From NCBI GenBank assembly GCA_011033025.1, contig WFMF01000078.1, positions 435,001 to 499,000 on the forward strand: a DNA stretch of 64,000 nucleotides. The letters are read 5' to 3'. Numbering within the stretch: the stretch's first letter is position 1; each line of letters starts with the position of its first letter. Made by a program: the position numbers and the translations under genes. The DNA is from Beroe forskalii (Eukaryota; Ctenophora; Nuda; Beroida; Beroidae). Positions 10,405 through 21,708 of the stretch are shown one piece after another. The notes under the pieces were generated by a model that was given only the letters and a program-made list of their open reading frames with translations, was not told where the DNA came from and did not search any database.

Positions 10405-10857
10405 GCAATTATTATTATTACTAGCAGGGCCCGTGGCCTCCGGCCACCGTTCACCATTCGCTTCAGCAATTCGTACAGTACTGTAGTTCTTATCAGTAAT
10501 GAGGTCATATTTTAATCGGGTGTGCCTACTCCTCTTAGTGGTGTCAAACATCACTGGTACTTTCGTATGAACATTCCTATCATTGGTATGCTTGACTGGG
10601 TACTGAGTGGTGTCAGAAAAATCTGTGGCTATATATAAGCCACCGGACAGGCAGAAATCATAAACTGGACAGACAGATATATATATATATATATGTATTT
10701 ATATATTTATATATGAGGAAGAATTATAAGTAGTAAGATTATTATCCTGATCCAATACTTCATCTTGAGAGACGCTTCTCCTGAAAATCAGGGTTAAAAC
10801 ATATTTGAATTAAAAAGAAACTCTTCAGTTTTCTCTTTAGCCACTGGCATTTCTTCT

Positions 10858-11322
10858 AATAATAATAATAATAAAAGGGTAATGGTATTTAACCATCACA
10901 ATTAACATAAGCAATATATAAATAACAATGGTAACTTTCTTACGCACCATTTAACTCAGGTGCCCATTAAACATAATTGAAAAATCATTCATAAATATTT
11001 AATAAATAAAATAAGGTGATAAATGATCAACTGTGATAAATAAGTTACTGTGATAATGTGGTTTACTTGTTAATAAGTTAGATTTATGAAACCGACATGA
11101 AAAATAAAATGTAAGAATTATCTGATTAAAAATACCAACATACTGGCACCAATTGTCAGGCGTTGCCTGACCCCCTCGCGCGCGCGAAGCGCGCGCGCCA
11201 CGACTCGCAGAGTCTGACGACGTCAGACAAGGCACCAATTCAACAGCAAAAATAACAAAGTTTAAATATAAAAACGTATTGGAATTAAGAATAGATGTTG
11301 ATTCCTTTCTTCTTCTGAAATA
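10858..11322 (-). mobile_element. Retroposon-like insertion with (ATT)n tail
   Basis: The opposite arm near 4,320 reads continuously across this position, so these about 465 bp are an insertion. Read on the minus strand it ends in an (ATT)n microsatellite, as SINE or LINE 3' tails do, and TTCTTCT occurs at both flanks. No coding frame is recognised. A 76-bp hairpin element is nested inside at 11,155-11,230. Confidence 0.6.
11155..11230. mobile_element. 76-bp multi-hairpin mini-element
   Basis: Exact 10-bp direct repeats GGCACCAATT flank it (11,145-11,154 and 11,231-11,240). The interior is almost entirely a chain of short hairpins: TCAGGC-GTT-GCCTGA, an alternating CG stem closed by GAA, GACTC-GCA-GAGTC, and GTCTGAC-GAC-GTCAGAC. 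All four loops are three bases beginning with G. It has no coding capacity. A 29-bp relative with its own 10-bp flanking repeats is at 11,613-11,641, and a reverse-orientation relative is at 62,232-62,302. Confidence 0.75.
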
Positions 11323-11612
11323 TTTTGATATTACATTACTAATTTCATAAAACTGTCAATGATTCATTGGACAATCTGCTGAATCTTCCATCCCAGATTT
11401 TCACATTTTTACAGCATTTCCTGCATGATAATCCATTGGACACACAAACTCAAAAAACACAAGTAATTTGAAATAGTCCTTGCTTTTTTGCATCTCGCAA
11501 GAAAACACCAAAAATTCATAATGAATGGTGCATTAAGATTCCCTTAACCGGGCCCCTGGTTTCGCATATTTGCACAGGGAGTGCGCGGCGCGGCAAGCCC
11601 TTGGTTGCAGTT
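11323..11612. other. Arm sequence, no gene seen
   Basis: Mirror of about 4,120-4,320 followed by a right-arm-specific GC-rich stretch. No gene recognised. Confidence 0.5.
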
Positions 11613-11641
11613 GTCAGGCGTTGCCTGACCCCGTCAGACAA
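11613..11641. mobile_element. 29-bp minimal relative of the hairpin mini-element
   Basis: Exact 10-bp direct repeats GGTTGCAGTT flank it (11,603-11,612 and 11,642-11,651). It consists of the first hairpin of the 76-bp element plus its last bases, GTCAGACAA, so the middle hairpins are missing. Confidence 0.7.
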
Positions 11642-11689
11642 GGTTGCAGTTGATCTAACCAGATGGCAGATGCTCATGCGTAATTGCTA

Positions 11690-12545
11690 AACACGTATAT
11701 CCCTGTTATTGGCTCGCGCGGCGCGCTTCCTCAGGGTCGACGGACGTTGCCCCGTCTATTTCTTCTGACTGGATGGCTGGGCGAGGTTGCAAAGTGACGT
11801 CCAAATGTGGAACGTTGCGCCGCGTGCGAGGGTAGGGTAACATCCTACGACCTCAGGGAAACTAAACGGGTATCTCTCCCATATAAACGGCTCTGACTCT
11901 CTGAGTGACGTCACAGATCTAAACGTCAATTTTTCTGTATCCTAAACCTAACCATTGCTAAACACGTATATCCCTGTCTGCGTTGCGCGGCGTGCTTCCT
12001 CAGGGTAGTGCGGCGCGCGTACGCACACCTATGCGGGCTTAGGAATTCCTAAGCCCGCATAGGTGTGTGTACGTGTACGCGCGCGGCGCTACCCTATGCG
12101 CAACGCAGACAGGGATATACGTGTTTAGCTTCCTAAGCCCGCATAGGTGTGCGTACGCGCGCAGCGCTACCCTACGGCCGGTAGCGCGCCGCGCAACGCA
12201 GACAGGGATATACGTGTTTAGCAAGTGTTTAGCAAGCTTAGGAAATATGGGAGACATACCAAACAATGAGTCACTATTCATAAGGCGCGCACAAACTTCA
12301 GCTTCATGTTGCCTAAAATTAACCATCGCCCTATTCTACGCGCGCGGCACCCGCATAGGTGGGTGTACGCGCGCGCCGCGCAACGCAGACAGGGATATAC
12401 GTGTTTAGCTACACCCGTCGTTCCTATTTATAATAAGCGCAGGCCACCCGCGCGTTTTTCTAAACCCGCATAGTATAATAGGTGTGTGTACGCGCCGCGA
12501 AACGCAGACAGGGATATACGTGTTTAGCAACAAAAATTTAGGATA
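11690..12545. repeat. GC-rich palindromic repeat cluster, right arm
   Basis: Multiple units in both orientations are bounded by CCTAAGCCCGCATAGGTG on one side and GGGATATACGTGTTTAGC on the other, with GCGC-rich centres. It also holds a block with GTGACGTCCAAATGTGGAAC and GGGTAACATCCTACGA that recurs twice at 57.2-57.8 kb, and a TGACGTCACAGATCTAAACG block found inverted at 58.1 kb. The open frames here are repeat artefacts. Confidence 0.75.
12024..12067. repeat. Perfect 44-bp palindrome
   Basis: The centre is GGAATTCC with arms reading outward through the CTAAGCCCGCATAGGTGTG unit end. It is a head-to-head junction of two GC-rich repeat units. Confidence 0.85.
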
Positions 12546-12574
12546 TTATAACTCCAGGTGCAAATGAGGAAAAT

Positions 12575-12790
12575 AAATTTAAGGAAGAGAAATTTATTAT
12601 TAATCACCAATTTGAAATACATTAAAGTTCATTATAAGTTACATAAAATTCCTTGCCTTGACTCTTTAAATAACCCAAACATGCTTCAAACAGTACACTG
12701 TTTTATGTTTTCAGTTTAATATTCGGAGCTCACAAATTTAATCTTTAAAATGATATTGATCATGTATCAATTAGACTGTTGGTGCTTTTT
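12575..12790. repeat. Dispersed repeat, also at 3.55-3.72 and 45.2-45.5 kb
   Basis: Mirrored in the left arm at about 3,555-3,720. A more diverged direct copy is in intron 1 of CHMP5 (about 45,225-45,490), sharing TTACATAAAATT, CAAACAGTACACT and TTTAAAATGATAT in the same order. Confidence 0.65.
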
Positions 12791-13204
12791 ACATGTCGAC
12801 CTGATGAGATCTTTAACCTTGGTGAGACATATATTTTTGTGATGATTCACCTGTCGCAAATATTAAGTATGATTTTTTAATGAGGATTTATTTTTAAAAT
12901 GTAGCTAAAAGAAAAGGAATAAATATTAGTTATTGATTGTAAAGCTTGTTATGTTGTTTTTACTTTTTATAGGTGCAATAGTGTAATTCTTTATTACTCA
13001 ACTGCTTAAATTATTTGATAATTTATAATTGACAGAAGTTACCTTTAATCACACTGTGTATGTATATTTTGGTTTTTGATGTTTTATTTATTTTCATGGA
13101 TATCACAAGGTCTGCATGAAGTTTTTTGCTTTCTATCCAGTTTAAATTGTTATTTCACTACTATCTCATAAAACTATCAACAGTTCTAGATTAATTCTGT
13201 TATT

Positions 13205-14099
13205 ATCCACCGGTCCTCTACTTCTCTTCACTAAGTGTTTTGCTTAATTTCTTGATGCTTGGAGTACAGACAAAGACCAAAGAGCAATTTTCAGTTTCAT
13301 TCAGTCAGGTGGCCACTGCTCTTGACAGTGCTATACCCTGGTACCAGTGAGCCAGTGGGTGACTGCTGGGGGCCTTCCTCATTAAAAGCTCTTGTAAGTT
13401 AAACACCCCGAAAGCTGAGGTAGGTATTGGACTGATGATGCCTGCACACCAGTACACCACTCATCTTGGTGTGACTCACTTAGATCCGACTGCTCTCCAC
13501 ATTGCATTACCTAACGGGATCATGTTGGTGTTCAAGTACAGAGTTGGAGGAAAGTCTTGTGGTTTGATGTCTTTAAGAAAGATTTCTTTTTAATTCAAAA
13601 TGTTTTAACCTGATTTTCAGGAGAAGCATCTCTCAAGATGAAGTATTGGATCAGGATGCATGCCACTTCTCATTAATTTTATTAATGTGCAACGTAAAAG
13701 GACACAAATAACCCGGATCCATCCACCGGTCCTCTACTTCTCTTCACTAAGTGTTTTGCTTAATTTCTTGATGCTTGGAGTACAAACAAAGACCAAAGAG
13801 CAAGTTTCAGTTTCATTCAGGCAGGTGGTCACTGCACTTGACGGTGCTATACCCTGGTACCAGGGGATGACTGCTGGGGGGCCTACCTCATAAAAAGCTC
13901 TTGCAATTTAAACACCCCGAAAGCTGAGGTAGGTATTGGACTGAAGATGCCTGCACACCACTCATCTTGGTGTGACTCACTTGGATCCTGCTGCTCTCCA
14001 CATTGGATTACCGAAAGGGATCATGTTGGTGTTCAAGTACGGAGTTGGAGAAAAGTCTTGCAGATTGATGTCTTGAAGAAAGATTTCTTTTTAATTCAA
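13205..14099 (+). repeat. 516-bp-period tandem duplication
   Basis: Two diverged copies begin at ATCCACCGGTCCTCTACTTC (13,205 and 13,721) and run about 390 bp each. Both include GTTTTGCTTAATTTCTTGAT and a segment ending GAAAGATTTCTTTTTAATTC. One inverted copy is at 1,960-2,352. No protein is recognised in the short frames. Confidence 0.75.
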
Positions 14100-14224
14100 A
14101 AATTCTGTTATTTGATTTTTAAATGTTCTTGAAAATTGAATAATTGGACACCTAGGTTAAAAAGTGTGTTTTTTAGTGGAAGCTAATGTTTTGATATAAT
14201 GAAAGGAAGCGTGATGGTTTAATA

Positions 14225-16817
14225 CTATTATTACCCTGCAGTGTAATTACTTTTCGAATTTTTGAGCAATATTAATCATGTAATATCACCGTACCCAGCA
14301 GTTGAATTACTGTCAAGTGTGTAATTACTATACCTCAACTGTTGAATTACTATTCAAGTGTTGAATTACTATTCCCAGCTGCTGAATTACTACTGTTGAA
14401 TTACTACCAATTTTCTGAAACGGCCATTCGCACGATTCTAACCTATTTGCTATCTCTGTGTGGATGTAAATAGGAGAATAATAAACTCCCCATGATATCT
14501 GTTATCGCACTTTTCATATAAAAAACGATTCGATATAATCTATTCTTAACTGTATATACTGTAAAACAAGATAAAATAGCGATAAGGAGCACAAAATGTT
14601 CGGTACCGAAATATGTTATATTCTTCATGGCACATTCGGTAGCACAAGATAAAAGTAAATATGAGCACAATGTATAAAATACGATATATCTAAACGATTT
14701 TATAGGGCAACACAAGATAAAGATAAAATAGTTAGAAGGAACACTATCGTATACACCTAAATGGCGCCACCCAGACGGGCTTGATAACTCCATCTGTGTT
14801 TCAATGTTTATTTATCTAGTCTTAAAGATATAACGCAGACTTGTGGCGCCATATATATAGGGTTTATTGCTCCGTTTTATCAAATTCAACTACATTATTT
14901 CTGTGCCCCGTCATTTCTATCTGTCAGTGTTCGTTACTTATAATAGATCGGGATGAAGATTATGATTATGGCACAAAACTTATTGTTCAACTGAGGAGTA
15001 CATACATACATTTTGATGCACTCTAAAGATTTAGCTGACTACATTCACATGTGATCGTGTTTTTCTTTAAGGGCAGATTCTATACGAGATCTGCATAAGA
15101 TTGTAGCTCTCGAGTCAGTTGTATGGTGGCTCAAACCCGCCACCAGAAAAAAATGAAAAAATTTTTCAAATTAAAAAATAATTTTAAAAATCGTTTAAAA
15201 TATTTTTTAATTTTTAATTTTGTTTCTAAAAATTTTTAAATTTTTTTTAAAAATTTTGAAAAAATTTTGAAAAAAATTTTAAAATTAAAAATCATAAGCT
15301 CAAACCCGCCACGAAAACTAAAACTGAAAAATGAAAATCGTTTTTATTCAAATCACGTACGAACTTTTGTGCGCCGCGCAAAATTTTAAAAATTAATTTG
15401 AAAAACGAAATCTTCATCTTGAAACATCGCGAAACGCGTTTGGCGTTCGCGCGTTACGTTAAGTTCATAATGTTGTTAGCAAAATGTTATGAGCAGCAGC
15501 CAAATTCAAGTCCAAACGGCAAAGCTCTCGACCAGTCCATCAACCTTTCCTAGCCGATGTTACCCCTTTTATTCCCACTCCACTGGGCCAGAGCTGGGCT
15601 ATCTGTAATCTTTCAGTGTCATTCTTCTCAATGGGCGGGGCTGTTGCAGTCACCTTATTTCTCAATATGCATCACAGGACAGAGCCGCCTGTTGTTACCC
15701 AGGCCACAACAGAGACGCCTGCCATTCTCCTCAATTATGTAGAATTGATTAGAATGACAGGCGATCAGCAGGCGGCCCAGCCCATTGACTCATTGAATAG
15801 AATGACAGGGGGTCCATCCTCTGAGAATGATGTCATGCTACAACAGCCATTGAAGGAACTACAGGCAGCTCCACCCATTTGGAGGAATGTGATGAAGCCC
15901 CGCCCATTGAGAAGAATAAGAGGACAATCAAACTGTTTAGGAGTTTAGTACCTTCAATGGATAGGGCCATCAGTCATTCTTATCAATGGGCGGGGATGCC
16001 TGTCATCCATAATTGAGTAGAAAGGCTGATGGACTGGTCGAGAACTTTACGGTTGGGACGTGAATTTGGCTGCTGCTCATATCATTTTGCTTACTTATAC
16101 ATTATGAACTTAACGTAACGCGCGAACGCCAAACGCGTTATTCATGATGTTTCATGATGAAGCGATTTCGTTTTTCAAATTAATTTTAAAAAAAGTTCGT
16201 ACGTGATTTGAATAAAAACGATTTTCATTTTCAGTTTTAGTTTTCGTGGCGGGTTTAAGCCATGATTTTTAATTTTAAATTTTTTTTGAAATTTTTTTTG
16301 AAATTTTTTTTAAAAAAATTTAAAAAAAAAATTTAAAACAAAATTTAAAATCAAAAAAAAATTTTTTTAATTTTTTTTTTAATTTGAAAAAAATTTTCAT
16401 TTTTTTCTGGTGGCGGGTTTGAGCCACCATACAGTTGTTATTAATGTTTCTGTTGTGAATTGTTTTGTTTTCGATTGAGTACTTAAGTTTCATGGTTCAT
16501 TTGTTTAAGGCAATGAAAGATCAAAACAAAATTTTTGTTAAGTACATATAGTTATACATACACTACGTCATACACTAACAGTATGTATCAATGCTGGGCG
16601 CTGATTGTATCATTTGGACTTTTGAACTTATTCGCTGAATTGACCCCGATACGATGATGATGTGATTCTGACTTTTACAAATCACTGGCAAATTTGTCCA
16701 AAATTCTCGCCTGTTTCAATTATGAAATTGTGTACCCATTATTCATAAAACATTGAGTGCGAATACTTAAGTTTCAAACCGTCTACTTTGATTGATGCGT
16801 ATATGGCAGGGTAATAA
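14225..16817. mobile_element. Composite insertion with TATTATTACCCTGC ends
   Basis: The left arm is continuous across this position (near 1,635), so the block is inserted. TATTATTACCCTGC at the left end has its complement near 16,803-16,817. Inside the left end (14,240-14,410) is a degenerate minisatellite of TTGAATTACTAT units, and a 1,310-bp foldback is nested at 15,122-16,431. No transposase is seen, so it is non-autonomous. Confidence 0.6.
15122..16431. mobile_element. 1,310-bp foldback element with 6-bp target duplication
   Basis: The ends are TATGGTGGCTCAAACCCGCC and its exact complement. The flanks are CAGTTG on both sides (15,116-15,121 and 16,432-16,437). Arms of about 430 bp are AT-rich with long A/T runs. 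The centre (15,570-16,010) has short repeats around TCAATGGGCGGGG and AGAATGACAGG in both orientations. A 110-codon frame (15,616-15,948) spans these repeats and is not convincing as a gene. The class is not assigned; 6-bp duplications are known for Maverick and Dada elements, but no protein supports either. Confidence 0.8.
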
Positions 16818-16818
16818 T

Positions 16819-16987
16819 ACAGTAAATACACACTTGGGTGTGTCAATTACCATCATAATTGCACTTGCAAGCTCGTGCAATTACTCCAATAAATGCACTC
16901 GCAAGCTCGTACATTTATTGCATGAATTCCACTCGCAAGCTCGTGGAATTAATGTGGTAATTACACACCCAAGTGTGTATTTACCGT
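16819..16987. mobile_element. MITE carrying three hairpins with the same loop
   Basis: Terminal inverted repeats of about 32 bp (GTAAATACACACTTGGGTGT at both ends) enclose three consecutive hairpins. The loop CGCAAGCTC is shared, with one base change in the first copy. The stems differ: AATTGCAC/GTGCAATT at 16,857-16,882, CAATAAATG/CATTTATTG at about 16,888-16,920, and AATTCCAC/GTGGAATT at about 16,921-16,954. It is adjacent to the composite insertion and absent from the left arm. Confidence 0.8.
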
Positions 16988-17070
16988 ATATAATTTATTT
17001 CTATTTCTATTTCTATTTGAACTCAATTGTATTTGACACTTGTTGTGTATATTGTATCTTTATATGTTAT

Positions 17071-17732
17071 ACTAGCAGACCTGGTGGGCACTGGGCCTGC
17101 AATTACATTGCTCACTCGGCTCAGACTAAGCGCAAAATCAAATTCATAATTTTACGCCGCGCATTTCGTCTTGTAAGTTCGTAACTATATCTGAAATAAC
17201 TTTGCGACGCGCGCAGAGTTTCTGCGTTGCGCGCAACATTAAAATGCGCGCGCGTCGTGTTCTGTTAGTTCAACAATTTTGTTTTCCCTTACGTTTACGT
17301 GAAGTGTTCTGAATCGAAATTCGTGAACTTCTCATTACTTTTGAAACACGCCGAGACGTAGGAACATCGTTCGATGCGAATTTATTTCATCGGTTGAACT
17401 CTACTGCTTAGATATTTTTTTGTAATAACTTCCTACTTTTCTAAACTTCCGATAACTGTCGTACAAAATATTCCTACATGCCTCATGAACTACAAATTTA
17501 AAAACATCAACATTAAAAAGCAACATCTCGACATCTTAAATCACTAACGTTATAGTAACACTACTTTACGAACTACTTTATGTTGCACGTGCCTAAATAT
17601 CCAACTCCATAGCAACAGCACCTCATTTCTCCCATTTGCATTCGTTTCTCTTGATATTTTCTTGGCAAGCTCAAATTTAAACTGTGCGCCCGCACAGACA
17701 TTATTCACGTGCTCTTACGAAATTATATATAA
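17071..17732. mobile_element. Right-arm insertion related to 38.57-39.27 kb
   Basis: The left arm near 1,548 is continuous, so these about 660 bp are inserted. A diverged relative lies at about 38,570-39,270 in reverse orientation, sharing the segment with TTTGAGCTTGCCAAGA and ATATCAAGAGAAA and an outer end near TACTAGCAGACC. Termini are not precisely defined. No coding frame. Confidence 0.55.
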
Positions 17733-18279
17733 GATGATAAGTATTTGACACTTCAAAACGATCACTTATGCTTATATTTTGTACTCCATGAGTTTTATCA
17801 TATGCTGTTTAGAGGGTGACAAACCCCTCAGATGTCCTCACCTAGCACTTCACTTCGTTAATATAAGAATTGAATCCTAGAGCAATGTTGGGTTCAAGAT
17901 AAAGAGTTGAAGATAAGCCTTGCAAATACATGTTATGAAAAAAGTCCTTTATGTGTTGATATTAGAGAAACAAAATTTTAGAGAAACAAAATTTATTTTT
18001 TATCAACATTTTCAATACATAATAAAAATTGCTTATCATAGCATTGCCTAATATGATTCCAATCTCATGATTTAGATCAATATATGCAATATCAAGACAC
18101 AAATTTCATACAGATGTATGTATTTCATAACTGTATTTGTCAGTTAGTCAGCCTTTTTTTTATAACTGGCCATTTGGAAGATAATTGGAAGTCAGATTTG
18201 TCCTTAAGGGCCTATTAAGTATTTAAGGCCTGCAATTTATCTTATAATACTTTTGTACTGTCATACTTTGAGCAGAAGC

Positions 18280-19402
18280 ATGGTACATGTGTGGCAATGG
18301 CTTGCAGCTCTTTTATTATTTAGTTCTACTCAACAGGAATCACAAGATTGTCAGAGATTAATGGTTTCCTATGCCAATAAAATCATCCAGAATAATGACA
18401 ATTCTAAAGTTTTGTCAAATTTCACTGCTCAATCTGAAGATGAGTGTAGAAGCTACTGTTGTAATGATAATAATTGTGACATGGCAGTATTTGGAACTCT
18501 GGAATGTACTTTATACCACTGTCCACTAAGCTGTGAAACTGTACCAAAACAAGATTCCATTGTACTAGAAAAAAGACTTAATGGTAGTCTGATTACATGA
18601 TTTTGACATATTTATATCCTTGCTAATGTTATATACTGAATTTTGACATAAGTTATTTACAAATGATTACATGTGATTATTTTAATTTTTGTACTGTAAA
18701 ACATTATATTTGAAGTTGTAGAAAGCTTGCTGGCAAGTGAGATATCTTATATTACATTCATTCATTCATTGATTAATATTGATAAGTTCATTGATCATCA
18801 TTGATGAATATTTCAGATGAAGAGAACTTCAATGAAGTTCAAGTACAGGAAGAAGATTCAGATGATATCTTTCATAATAAAAGGTATGCCTTTACTTATT
18901 TCATTGAGGGATCCTTCAAAGTTCTATAATCAACTAAACAACTAGTGTTAGTTGATAAACTATATTTCCTAGTACTCTAGTATACTAGACTCATTGTAAA
19001 TTGGCTGGTCATATCAATTGACTTAAACTTTGTGCATTACCTGAAGAACCCATGAACTTGAAAATTTGAACAGTTCATGTGCTGTCAAAACCAAGACCTG
19101 CATATTTTTTTAATTCTTAAAATGCTATTTATGATGCATTTCTAGTTAACCAACAGAAATTTTAGTCATGTGACTAGGCCACTGAATTTCCAATGAGCAG
19201 AGTAGTCTTCATTTGATAAATTTATTTGTTTCTTTTCAGTACATCCCATTTGGTTTCAAAAGGGACTGCCATTGCTCTTCTGGTTGTTGGGTGTGTGGTG
19301 TTCATCATTGTCATTGCAATAATTACTATGAAGTGTGTTGAGTGGTCCCCCAGGAGGAGATACAACAGGATAGACTTTCTCATGAATGATATGGACCATT
19401 GA
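18280..19402 (+). CDS. MANSC-domain single-pass membrane protein
   Basis: Three exons join in frame: 18,280-18,583, 18,817-18,883 and 19,240-19,402, all with GT-AG introns. The ATG at 18,280 is chosen because it starts a good signal peptide (VWQWLAALLLFSS). The mature part has the MANSC cysteine pattern, with DCQRL, then DECRSYCCNDNNCDMAVF, then ECTLYHCPLSC. Exon 2 encodes an acidic linker (EEDSDD). Exon 3 encodes one hydrophobic helix (IALLVVGCVVFIIVIAII) and a short tail with RRRYNR. MANSC domains occur in animal cell-surface proteins such as MANSC1 and KIAA0319; this protein lacks PKD or LDL-receptor repeats and is short (about 178 aa). Ligand unknown. A broken inverted copy is at 320-916. 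Confidence 0.8.
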
Positions 19403-20431
19403 AAGTCCAGATTGTTGTCATCACTGAATGACAGTATTGCTAACTCGAAGTTGATGCTAAGATCAAATGAACTAGAATTTGAACTTGACTAGGTCTGAAC
19501 ATTTATTTTAGGGTCACAGACTACAGAGGGGTTTTCTAGATCATAGACTCAATAGTAGCAGTGTGAAAATACTAATAAAGAATGTATGTTGCACTTAATG
19601 ATCTTGATAAACATGAATCTTACATGGCATCTAATACTGAACAAATATGCAAGTACTTTACTTATAACTGACATGACTTAGTATTTAACTGTTATAAGTG
19701 CTTGATGGATTGAAGATATTAAGATATCATTGTTGAAGTTTCAATGTGTTATACCTCTACTTCCAATTCAACAAATTATATCTATACTTTGTGTATTAGT
19801 AATCTGCCAGCCAGTTGACATCACCAAGCACTGCTGCAAGCTGCCAAAGATGACAAAACTGGCTGATTATTAATGTATCACTATTAATTTGTAAAATGGT
19901 ATATTTTATCTGATCATTATTCTTCACATTTTGTTCATCTTATTGCATAGTCATTGGATCTAAATTGGATGTAAATGTGTTTGTTAGTTGTTACCTACTT
20001 TTTCTTGTTTGTTTTTGAATTGAGTTGAATTTGTTGCTATTAAATTGTCTGTTATATTAAGTTATGAGAGAGATGTGGGCCTTCTCACGCCATAATTAAG
20101 TAATCATGTAAAATGTTTGGGTGGTAATGCCAAGAATCAAGATTGCAATAATTGATAACAGTGGATTAGTCACCAGAAAAATATCTTTCACAATCAGTTT
20201 GATAACCATATGAATCAACCCCACAGCTCTCTCGAATTAGTAAATTATTGGAAAACACATTTAATTGTTGATTATTAACATTTTATTGATTTGGAAATTT
20301 TACTTGCTATTTGAGTAAATAGAGGTTATGAATTAGGTACAGTTTAATAACTAATTACTAACTTTAATGAAAACAATTCTTTATTGCTTGAAAACTTGTT
20401 GATTATAAAACTATTCATTTGTTAATTTATT
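19403..20431 (+). other. 3' flank of MANSC gene, no gene seen
   Basis: AT-rich sequence with several AATAAA-like signals. No coding region recognised. Confidence 0.5.
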
Positions 20432-21708
20432 ATATTTATGAAAACAAAGAGTTTATTTTTTTGATCTCCATTAATACAAATCACATTTCAAACACACACA
20501 AACACAAATGATTTTTGACGTCCGAATCAAAATACTTGTGATTTGAACTAAGATTTTAATTACAGTTCATTATATTTTATCATCTGCATTGAATACCTAG
20601 TATGCAAAATCATTATACTATTATAGACATCACTATATTGATATTAGAGACCATTTATTATATACTCATGTAGCACTTTTGCTTTGCTGACCATTTTGCA
20701 GGAAAAAAAGAAGATTCTATCAATTACTAGTTTATTGTTAAATAGTGGTCTCATTAACTTTATAGTAGTTCATAACATCAGACGTAATCATTTGTTGACC
20801 CATGTTACTGGGTCAGAAAAGCAAGCCAAAAAACAAAATGGTATAGAATTCTCTTCAAAGCAGTTGTGATCTACGAGGCATAAATGTTACCATTAATACC
20901 ATCATTTCAGCATACTGAGTGAGTATCATACAGTATGAGTTACACAACTGTTTAGAGTTTTCTATGTAGTTTGGAGCCTTGTGAGGCAATTCAGGCCTTT
21001 GTGAAACTGACTAGTAACTCTAGCATCCTTTTGCTGCATCTGTTTGTAATGTTCTAATGATACCTACATTATTACCTGCAGAGCTAGTCAGTTTCAAATA
21101 CAGATGCACCCTGAGTGGCAGACCAGTTATCGTGGCTGGAGAAAGGATGCAGTGGCTATTCGCTTCATAGCACCCCTTGGGACCACCTGGTCCACCACTT
21201 GGGGTCAAATATTCCTCGACAAAAATATGATGGTAAATACCAACAACATAATATATAGAATTGTAGCTTGTATGACATGATAATTTAGTAACATCACTTG
21301 AAATCAATGGTCTGAGGATTTATTGTCATACAAAGGTTTAAGGATTTGGGACTAAGGCCTGATGCATCATGCATAGACTTACATTAGAACATATAAGTCA
21401 GTGACATCCAAAAAGTCGCCAAATAAAATTGGTGTGTCGCATTTTGTATTATGTACAAGACAAGTTTTTCACTAACTTAACAACCTACTTCATTTCACCC
21501 ATGGGTCTCGGCTCAAGGATGTCTCTAAGATTGACTGACTGAAGTGGACAAACAGACAAACGAACAAAATATGAATATTGAACACACTCACAACCCGAGT
21601 CGTGGTTAACCGTTTCCATTTTTATAATTTCGGTAATGGGAAAATTCCCATCGTTAAAGTGTGAACACAACCGTTGGTCCCGTTATCACTTTCCACTATA
21701 TACTCTCA

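Larger units (their letters stand above)
10395..19199. repeat. Right arm of giant inverted duplication
   Basis: Reverse complement of 1-4,747 (and 7,135-7,180) with private insertions at about 10,858-11,322, 14,225-16,987 and 17,071-17,732. The first 40 bases beyond 19,199 lead into the acceptor of MANSC gene exon 3. Confidence 0.85.

Noticed and set aside
15616..15948. 110-codon frame in the foldback centre
   Set aside because: It spans short repeats in both orientations, is present only in the loop of a non-autonomous element, and has no recognised domain.
1..19199. Giant inverted repeat as terminal repeats of a Maverick/Polinton or other giant transposon
   Set aside because: The outer arms contain exons of a host-type spliced gene, one copy continues into unique host exon 3, and no polymerase B, integrase or capsid gene is present between the arms.
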